DNA from: JBBQSF01 sp038214085
GTDB taxonomy: Bacteria; Bacteroidota; Bacteroidia; Bacteroidales; CG2-30-32-10
Reading direction: 5' to 3'
NCBI GenBank assembly: GCA_038214085.1
Contig: JBBQSF010000104.1
Coordinates: 1 to 11,244 of the forward strand
DNA: 11,244 nt
The notes under the pieces are model-generated. The model did no database searches. It was not told the origin of the DNA and worked only from the letters and a program-made list of their open reading frames with translations. The position numbers and the translations under genes were made by a program. Below, piece after piece: positions 5,729 to 11,244 of this stretch; positions within the stretch are counted from its first letter, which is position 1; each line of letters opens with the position of its first letter.

Positions 5729-8329
5729 ATGAATCAGGAAAATTTCACCATTAAAGCTCAGGAAGTTCTTGCTAAAGCTCAGGAAATTGCTTTTGCAAAC
5801 GAACAGCAAGCCATAGAACCAGGTCATATTCTCAAGGCTATCATAATGGAAGACGAAAATGTTACGCCTTATCTTTTAAAAAAACTTAATGTAAATGCTT
5901 CCGCTTTAGATACTGTATTAACTAAAATTGTTGAACGTTATCCAAAGGTTTCCGGCGGAAATGCCTACCTCTCGCCAAAGTCGAATCTGGTTTTGCAAAA
6001 AGCCAATCAATTAATTAAAAATTTTGGTGATGATTTTATTTCCATTGAACATATTTTGCTTGGATTGTTAAGCACTAGCGATGATGTTGCTCAAATGCTG
6101 AAAGATGCAGGAGTTACTGAAAAAGGATTGCAGGCTGCAATAAAAGACTTGCGAAAAGGTGCAACAGTTTCAACACAGTCGGCTGACGAAAGCTTCAACG
6201 CATTGAATAAATATGCGATTAATCTTAATAATTTGGCTCAATCTGGGAAACTTGATCCAGTTATAGGTCGAGATGACGAAATACGGCGTATTTTACAGAT
6301 ACTTTCGCGTCGCACTAAAAACAATCCTATTCTGATAGGTGAGCCAGGAGTTGGGAAAACAGCTATTGCAGAAGGTTTGGCTCAAAGAATTATTAAAGGT
6401 GATGTTCCAGAAAATCTGAAATCAAAAAAAGTATTTTCGCTCGATATGGGAGCTTTGATTGCTGGAGCCAAATATAAAGGAGAATTCGAAGAAAGGCTTA
6501 AAGCAGTAATTAAAGAAGTAATTGCCTCAGATGGAGAAGTTATCCTATTTATTGACGAAATTCATACTCTTGTTGGTGCAGGAGCATCGGAAGGTGCTAT
6601 GGATGCTGCAAACATTCTCAAACCTGCTCTTGCACGAGGCGAATTGCGTGCCATTGGAGCCACCACACTTAAGGAATATCAAAAATATTTTGAAAAGGAC
6701 AAAGCGCTCGAACGAAGGTTTCAAATTGTTCTTGTTGACGAACCCGGAATTGAAGATTCCGTATCCATTTTGCGCGGGCTTAAAGAAAAATACGAAACGC
6801 ATCACCAAGTGCGAATAAAAGATGAAGCAATTATTGCAGCGGTTGAACTTTCATCTCGTTATATCTCTGAACGTTTTCTTCCGGATAAAGCAATAGATTT
6901 GATTGACGAAGCTGCCTCTAAACTCCGCTTAGAAATTAATTCTGTTCCTGAAGAGCTCGATGATATTGAGCGCAGAATTCGCCAGTTAGAAATTGAGCGT
7001 GAAGCCATCAAACGTGAGAATGATGCCACTAAACTAAATCAACTGAATGAAGACATCGCTAATTTGAGTGATGAACGCAATACCATTAATGCAAAATGGC
7101 GATCGGAAAAAGAAGTGGTTGAAAAAATTCAGCAGTGTAAAAAAGACATCGAAGATTTTAAATTTGAGGCTGAACAGGCTGAACGCTTAGGAGATTATGG
7201 AAAAGTAGCTGAACTTCGCTATGGCAAAATCAAAGATAGCGAAGCACTTCTCGAGGAAATGAATACTAAAATGCTGCTCCTCCAGAAAGATTCTCCGCTT
7301 ATAAAAGAAGAAGTAGATGCCAATGATATTGCCGATGTGGTTTCTAAATGGACAGGAATTCCTGTAAGTAAAATGCTTCAGAGTGAAAAGGAAAAATTAC
7401 TGAATCTCGAATCTGAACTGCACGATAGAATTGTTGGTCAGGATGAAGCTATTGAAGCTATTGCAAATGCAATTCGCCGAAGCCGTGCTGGAATGCAGGA
7501 TTCAAAACGACCTATTGGCTCATTCGTGTTCCTAGGTACCACCGGAGTTGGCAAAACTGAACTTGCTAAAGCACTTGCAGAATTTCTATTCGACGACGAA
7601 AACGCAATGGTACGCATCGACATGTCGGAATATCAGGAACGCCACACTGTTTCGCGGCTTATTGGAGCGCCTCCGGGTTATGTTGGTTACGACGAAAGCG
7701 GTCAACTTACTGAAGCTGTGCGAAGAAAACCCTATTCTGTAGTGCTTCTGGATGAAATTGAAAAAGCCCACCCCGATGTTTTCAATATACTGTTACAAGT
7801 TCTGGACGAAGGGCGACTAACTGATAATAAAGGCAGAACAGCCGATTTCAGAAATACGATTATTATTATGACTTCAAATATCGGTTCGCATATCATTCAG
7901 GAAAAGTTTGAAATGTTGAACGAAATGAACCGCGATGACGTGATTGCCGAAACCAAAAAAGAAGTTTTTGAACTCATCAGAAAAACAATTCGACCTGAAT
8001 TTTTAAACAGGATTGATGAGATTATTATGTTCAATCCCCTTACCCGCGACGAAATAAAACAAATTGTCCAGTTGCAAATCAATATGCTAATTAAAGATCT
8101 TGCATCAAACGGAATTAAACTTTCAGTTTCTGAATATGCAATTGACTGGATAGCACTTCTGGGATTTGATCCGCAACTTGGAGCACGCCCGTTAAAACGT
8201 GTAATTCAACGAAAAGTACTGAATGAACTTTCTAAAATGATTCTTTCGGGTGAGGTTCACCGTGATACTGTAATTGTACTCGACTGTATTGATGAGCAAT
8301 TGGTGTTTTTTAATAAAACTCAGAAATAA
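5729..8329 (+). CDS. clpB: ATP-dependent disaggregase ClpB (Hsp100)
   Basis: This is a complete 866-aa ClpB; the E. coli protein has 857. The cytosolic hexamer threads aggregated proteins through its pore with help from DnaK/DnaJ/GrpE. The N-domain spans about residues 1-145 as two Clp_N repeats. AAA1 has Walker A GEPGVGKT (204-211), Walker B VILFIDE (271-277), pore-loop Tyr249 in KYKGEFEER, and arginine-finger candidates Arg329/Arg330. The coiled-coil M-domain, about 405-525, marks ClpB rather than ClpA or ClpX. AAA2 has Walker A GTTGVGKT (603-610), Walker B VVLLDE (671-676), pore loop GYVGYDE (650-656), sensor 1 around TSN (715-717) and sensor 2 GARPLKR (818-824). All ATPase residues look intact. 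There is no IGF/L-type ClpP-docking loop, as expected. The ATG is fixed by the family N-terminus. No CIRCE (HrcA) box is visible upstream. The only promoter-like match is a degenerate -7 (TGAATTTG, 5692-5699) without a properly spaced TTG. The gene stands alone. Confidence 0.98.
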   Translation: MNQENFTIKAQEVLAKAQEIAFANEQQAIEPGHILKAIIMEDENVTPYLLKKLNVNASALDTVLTKIVERYPKVSGGNAYLSPKSNLVLQKANQLIKNFGDDFISIEHILLGLLSTSDDVAQMLKDAGVTEKGLQAAIKDLRKGATVSTQSADESFNALNKYAINLNNLAQSGKLDPVIGRDDEIRRILQILSRRTKNNPILIGEPGVGKTAIAEGLAQRIIKGDVPENLKSKKVFSLDMGALIAGAKYKGEFEERLKAVIKEVIASDGEVILFIDEIHTLVGAGASEGAMDAANILKPALARGELRAIGATTLKEYQKYFEKDKALERRFQIVLVDEPGIEDSVSILRGLKEKYETHHQVRIKDEAIIAAVELSSRYISERFLPDKAIDLIDEAASKLRLEINSVPEELDDIERRIRQLEIEREAIKRENDATKLNQLNEDIANLSDERNTINAKWRSEKEVVEKIQQCKKDIEDFKFEAEQAERLGDYGKVAELRYGKIKDSEALLEEMNTKMLLLQKDSPLIKEEVDANDIADVVSKWTGIPVSKMLQSEKEKLLNLESELHDRIVGQDEAIEAIANAIRRSRAGMQDSKRPIGSFVFLGTTGVGKTELAKALAEFLFDDENAMVRIDMSEYQERHTVSRLIGAPPGYVGYDESGQLTEAVRRKPYSVVLLDEIEKAHPDVFNILLQVLDEGRLTDNKGRTADFRNTIIIMTSNIGSHIIQEKFEMLNEMNRDDVIAETKKEVFELIRKTIRPEFLNRIDEIIMFNPLTRDEIKQIVQLQINMLIKDLASNGIKLSVSEYAIDWIALLGFDPQLGARPLKRVIQRKVLNELSKMILSGEVHRDTVIVLDCIDEQLVFFNKTQK

Positions 8330-8648
8330 TTAAAGCACACAGTTAAAAATTTGACTTTTGGTGTATATATTATTATGGTTGTTTCTGAATAAGGAAATGC
8401 ACTGAGTGCGAAGTTCGTAAAATAGTTTTTTTTCATAATTGTGTTTTAGATCGGGCTTTGGTTTTCTAATTTCGCTCTTTTGTGATAAAAAAATGATTTT
8501 TAAAGACATATAGTAATACACGCCATACAACTTAGGTTGATATCTCAAAAAACATAATTTCCAACATTTATTCTTGAATAAATTTCTCTAATACCAAGAG
8601 TTTCAGAAGTTAATTCCAATATAATCAAAACGTAGCAATCATAACACA
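8330..8648. other. Non-coding region downstream of clpB
   Basis: This AT-rich stretch follows the clpB stop directly. A 72-codon minus-strand frame fills 8330-8548, but it lacks a promoter match, recognisable motifs or a plausible composition, and I do not accept it as a gene. A short palindrome (GCACT-g-AGTGC, 8399-8409) is the only local structure. I see no convincing hairpin with a T-tract, so the clpB terminator is not identified. Confidence 0.5.
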
Positions 8649-8666
8649 ATACGTAACTACACGTAT
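8649..8666. repeat. Short inverted repeat upstream of the adhesin promoter
   Basis: ATACGT (8649-8654) and ACGTAT (8661-8666) are perfect reverse complements around a 6-base spacer. It lies about 20 bases left of the larger inverted repeat at 8686-8720. It could be a regulator half-site pair, though six-base arms can arise by chance in AT-rich DNA. Confidence 0.35.
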
Positions 8667-8685
8667 ATAAGCGACTTATTATATC

Positions 8686-8720
8686 AGGGTAATTACTTAC
8701 AAATTCTAGGTAATTACCCT
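8686..8720. promoter_or_regulatory. Operator-like inverted repeat next to the adhesin promoter
   Basis: AGGGTAATTAC (8686-8696) and GTAATTACCCT (8710-8720) form a perfect 11-bp inverted repeat with a 13-base spacer. It ends two bases before the -33 TTG of the downstream promoter. There is no T-tract and it lies about 350 bases past the clpB stop, so a terminator is unlikely. A dimeric transcription factor site is the likeliest reading, by position alone. Confidence 0.5.
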
Positions 8721-8722
8721 AA

Positions 8723-8753
8723 TTGTTTGAGAATAAACAAACAAGTAATTTTG
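8723..8753 (+). promoter_or_regulatory. Bacteroidota-type promoter for the repetitive exported protein
   Basis: TTG at 8723-8725 and TAATTTTG at 8746-8753 match the -33 and -7 elements with a 20-base spacer, inside the usual range. Transcription would begin near 8758, giving a leader of about 46 bases before the ATG at 8805. The perfect inverted repeat at 8686-8720 abuts the -33 side. Confidence 0.65.
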
Positions 8754-8804
8754 TCCTTAATATAATAAGGAATATATAAAACAAATAATTTGAAGCAGTT
8801 GCAA

Positions 8805-11244
8805 ATGAAAAAAATATTTCGGAATTGGATTCTGTTATTACTTTTTGTAGTAACAGGTTCTGATTTCTTATATGCTGCTGTAATAACTTCATCAGCTACA
8901 GGCAATTGGAGTAGCACGACAACATGGGCTGGTGGTATTGTGCCTGTAGCCGGAGATGATGTAATAATTGCCTTGGGCACAACTGTTACGGTAAATGCAA
9001 ATGCCCAATGTTCTAATTTTACGGTAAATGGTACAGCTACTCTCGGAGCATATAGTCTTACCGTAACCGGGTTATTCACAATTAACGGGATTTTTAATAT
9101 AACCAGCACTTCAGGTACAAAGACAATTAATTCAGTAATAATCAATTCTGGAGGCCTCTGGAATAGCAGCGCTAACGAATTATACGCTATTTCGGGTGGC
9201 CTAACTATGGCTGGCGGAACAATTTCCGGAACAAGTACAGCTACATACAATGTTGCAGGTGATTTCACTGTTTCAGCGTCAACAATGAATACCCTGGGTG
9301 CATCTACGCTTAATATAAGCGGGAACACAATTATCAACGGTTCACTGACAGTTTCAAGCACAAACGGAAGCAAAAATTTTTCTAGTGATTTCATACTTGG
9401 CTCAGGAGCTACTTTTACCAGCAATGTGTCGGAAACATACACTATTGGAGGAAACCTGACAATTTATGGCGCAACAATTACAGGTACTGCTGCCGGAGTT
9501 TTTAACGTTGGCGGTACTTTCGATGTAACTTCAGGTAGCACGAATGTTATAAATACAGGTACATTAAAAGTTACCGGAAGCACTGTTATTGACGGCTCCA
9601 TTGATTATACAAGTTCCACTGGAACAAAAACCTTCTCTGACATAACAATCAACAGCGGCGGAGTATGGAATTCTTCAGGAAACGAAGCTTTTACAATAAA
9701 AGGCAGCATTACAAACAATGGGTCCTTTTCTTCAGGAACAGGAATTTACACCCTCTCAGGTGCTGCAAAAACTTTAAGTGGCTTAAACCCTATTTCAATT
9801 TCAAGCGCAACTATATCTGGCTCTTATACCAATAATGGCACATTTACAGTTAATACAGCACTTGGGGGTTCTTCATTAACACAGGACGATGGTTCAATTT
9901 TAAATATCGGAGGCACTTCCGGTATTACAACTCTTACTGCTACTGCAGATGGGAATACTGTTAATTACACTTCAGCTGGTAACCAAACAATAAAAGGAAC
10001 TACTTATTACAACCTTACAACTTCGGCTGGTTCTGGTACAAAAACGCTTGGGGCGGCAACTGTTGTTAATAATGATTTGATTATTGGTACTGGAACAACA
10101 TTTAACCCCTTTACTTATAATTTTACTGCAAATGGCTTTACGACTGTAGATGGGACTTTTGGAGAAAGTAACAATGGTGGAACAGATATTTTTGTCAAGG
10201 CAGTTACTATCAGCACAACCGGTGCATGGAATTTCACTTCAGCACAATCTGTTCAATTCCAAGGTGGATTAGAACATAATGGAACTGCTTTTACCTCAGG
10301 TGCCGGAGTTTATACTTTCAGCACAAGTGATCAGGCTATTAGCGGCGCAAGCGCTATCTCTTTTTCCGGAGCAGTTAACGTTTCGGGTGCAATAATCGTT
10401 ACCAATACAAATTCAAATGTTAATGGCATTACCATTATAGGTGCGTTGAATGGCTCCGTTGCTAGTTCAACATTTAACAACAGGGGTGTTTTAAATTACA
10501 ACAACGCTGCAACACCTATGTCTACTGGTGTATTTGATGCAAATTTTAATTCAACTACCGTTTATTATAATTTTGCTGGAGTTCAATCAATAAAGGGAGC
10601 TACCTACAATAATTTAATAATTGGCAATTCAGGTGTGAAAACACTGACTGGAGCAATAACTATTAATGGAGATATAACCGTAAACGGAACAGCAACATTT
10701 GCCGACGGAGGTTTTTTAATAACTGGTGTAAGTGGGAAAACCTTTACATTAAGTTCTGGAACTACCTACACAACAACCAAGACAACAGATCCTTGCTTCC
10801 CAACAAATATGATTTACAGCATTGATAATGCAAGTACGGTTAATATAAATGGGGCCGGCTCTTTCACATTATCATCAATGCCGACAAGTTTTGGAAATTT
10901 AGTAATAAATGGAGGTGCTTTTACAAAAACATTACCTATAGCAACACCCATAACCATTAATGGCAATTTAACAATAACAACCGGAACTTTTGCTGACAAT
11001 GGCAATACGATTGCGGTAAAAGGAAATATTGTTAATAGCGGAACACATTCAGGCGCAGGAAAAATATATCTGACTGGTGGTGCTTCAACGCATGCAATTT
11101 CAGGTGGTACAAGTAATTTTGGAAATTTTGAATTAGATGATTCGCAAGGAGCAACGTTTACGGGTACTGGAACTACGACTATTAGTGGAAATTTAACAGT
11201 AACACAAGGAACTTTTACACTTAATGCGTTTACAACAGCCTTTG
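8805..11244 (+). CDS. Large repetitive exported adhesin-like protein (5' part, runs off window)
   Basis: One open frame runs from the ATG at 8805 to the right edge with no stop, giving at least 813 residues. Residues 1-24 form a signal peptide (KK, Leu/Val-rich core, cleavage likely at LYA|AV). Residues 30-80 hold the 'TGNWSSTTTWAGG..P.AGDDVII' motif often found at the start of Bacteroidota surface proteins. The rest is Gly/Thr/Ser/Asn-rich with almost no cysteine and many 'xGNLTIxxGTF' strands, as expected of a right-handed beta-helix or stacked beta-solenoid. Internal repeats occur at about 85 and 200 residues. The likely role is a long surface fibre or adhesin. A T9SS sorting domain at the missing C-terminus is expected from similar proteins but cannot be seen. 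No enzymatic motif is visible. A 242-codon opposite-strand frame (8714-9442) is a compositional shadow of this gene. Confidence 0.88.
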   Translation, partial: MKKIFRNWILLLLFVVTGSDFLYAAVITSSATGNWSSTTTWAGGIVPVAGDDVIIALGTTVTVNANAQCSNFTVNGTATLGAYSLTVTGLFTINGIFNITSTSGTKTINSVIINSGGLWNSSANELYAISGGLTMAGGTISGTSTATYNVAGDFTVSASTMNTLGASTLNISGNTIINGSLTVSSTNGSKNFSSDFILGSGATFTSNVSETYTIGGNLTIYGATITGTAAGVFNVGGTFDVTSGSTNVINTGTLKVTGSTVIDGSIDYTSSTGTKTFSDITINSGGVWNSSGNEAFTIKGSITNNGSFSSGTGIYTLSGAAKTLSGLNPISISSATISGSYTNNGTFTVNTALGGSSLTQDDGSILNIGGTSGITTLTATADGNTVNYTSAGNQTIKGTTYYNLTTSAGSGTKTLGAATVVNNDLIIGTGTTFNPFTYNFTANGFTTVDGTFGESNNGGTDIFVKAVTISTTGAWNFTSAQSVQFQGGLEHNGTAFTSGAGVYTFSTSDQAISGASAISFSGAVNVSGAIIVTNTNSNVNGITIIGALNGSVASSTFNNRGVLNYNNAATPMSTGVFDANFNSTTVYYNFAGVQSIKGATYNNLIIGNSGVKTLTGAITINGDITVNGTATFADGGFLITGVSGKTFTLSSGTTYTTTKTTDPCFPTNMIYSIDNASTVNINGAGSFTLSSMPTSFGNLVINGGAFTKTLPIATPITINGNLTITTGTFADNGNTIAVKGNIVNSGTHSGAGKIYLTGGASTHAISGGTSNFGNFELDDSQGATFTGTGTTTISGNLTVTQGTFTLNAFTTAF
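9111..9725 (+). repeat. Tandem repeats of about 85 residues (255 bp) in the adhesin-like gene
   Basis: Copies begin at residues 103 (9111), 188 (9366) and 272 (9618). The first two are full length and the third is matched for its first 36 residues. Each opens with an (S/N/T)G(T/S)K(T/N)(I/F) motif, then a GG/GA-x-W/F-N/T-S segment, then a '(I/T)xGxLTxxG' strand. The spacing is 85 and 84 residues. A more diverged copy near residue 459 (about 10179), roughly two periods later, suggests continuing but decaying periodicity. Confidence 0.75.
9954..10700 (+). repeat. Longer-range repeat pair, about 200 residues apart, in the adhesin-like gene
   Basis: Residues 384-433 (9954-10103) and 584-632 (10554-10700) share the pattern T-V-x-Y-x-x-A-G-x-Q-(T/S)-I-K-G-(T/A)-T-Y-x-N-L, then a (V/T)KTL segment and an 'xxNxDxxxxGTxTF' strand. 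The preceding stretches (about 339-383 and 541-583) are also alike, so the true unit may be near 200 residues. This 'QTIxGxTYxNL' motif recurs in many Bacteroidota surface proteins. Confidence 0.65.

Noticed and set aside
8330..8548. Minus-strand 72-codon frame directly after clpB
   Set aside because: No promoter match upstream, no recognisable motif, and it abuts the clpB stop codon. AT-rich intergenic DNA readily gives frames of this length.
8686..8720. Terminator of clpB
   Set aside because: The inverted repeat has a 13-base spacer, no T-tract, and lies more than 350 bases after the clpB stop while touching a promoter.
8714..9442. Minus-strand 242-codon frame opposite the start of the repetitive exported protein
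   Set aside because: It overlaps the convincing plus-strand gene, its promoter and the inverted repeat, has Val/Pro-rich antisense composition, and shows no signal peptide or domain. It is an antisense shadow of Thr/Gly-rich coding DNA.

Overview
The window looks like chromosomal DNA of a Bacteroidota member. It is AT-rich and carries a secreted protein with a C-terminal type IX secretion (T9SS) sorting domain. Its signal peptides end in the Ala|Gln type common in this phylum. Four intergenic sites match the phylum's promoter pattern (-33 TTG, -7 TAnnTTTG) rather than the E. coli-type -35/-10. Start codons have A/T-rich leaders with no convincing Shine-Dalgarno sequence at the usual distance.

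Layout. (1) Bases 1-148 hold the 3' end of a plus-strand gene, most likely class II fructose-bisphosphate aldolase. A perfect 17-bp hairpin terminator follows, shared with a convergent gene. (2) Bases 222-3734 (minus strand) encode a 1170-aa T9SS-secreted protein. It has a signal peptide, a PPC-like domain, three tandem [CARDB-like + MAM/jelly-roll-like] modules, a PKD domain and a T9SS type A sorting domain, with no recognisable catalytic domain. (3) A 152-bp divergent intergenic region has one promoter for each side. (4) Bases 3887-5032 (plus strand) encode an exported papain-fold (C1B, PepC/bleomycin hydrolase-like) cysteine peptidase. (5) Bases 5033-5728 are mostly non-coding. They contain an imperfect palindromic element of about 315 bp and a short minus-strand gene remnant that still has a good promoter. 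(6) Bases 5729-8329 (plus strand) encode a complete ClpB disaggregase. (7) Bases 8330-8804 are non-coding, with two inverted repeats and a strong promoter match near the right end. (8) Bases 8805-11244 (plus strand) are the first 813 codons of a large repetitive exported adhesin-like protein that runs off the window.

The genes do not form one pathway or operon. Every intact gene start is preceded by intergenic DNA, and three of the four have a good promoter match. Common themes are export and surface display (two large repeat proteins and a secreted peptidase) plus two housekeeping genes, aldolase and clpB. I see no defence system, CRISPR array, integrase or transposase gene, tRNA or rRNA. 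The least explained parts are the palindromic element next to the truncated gene at 5121-5585, and the operator-like inverted repeat touching the adhesin promoter at 8686-8753.
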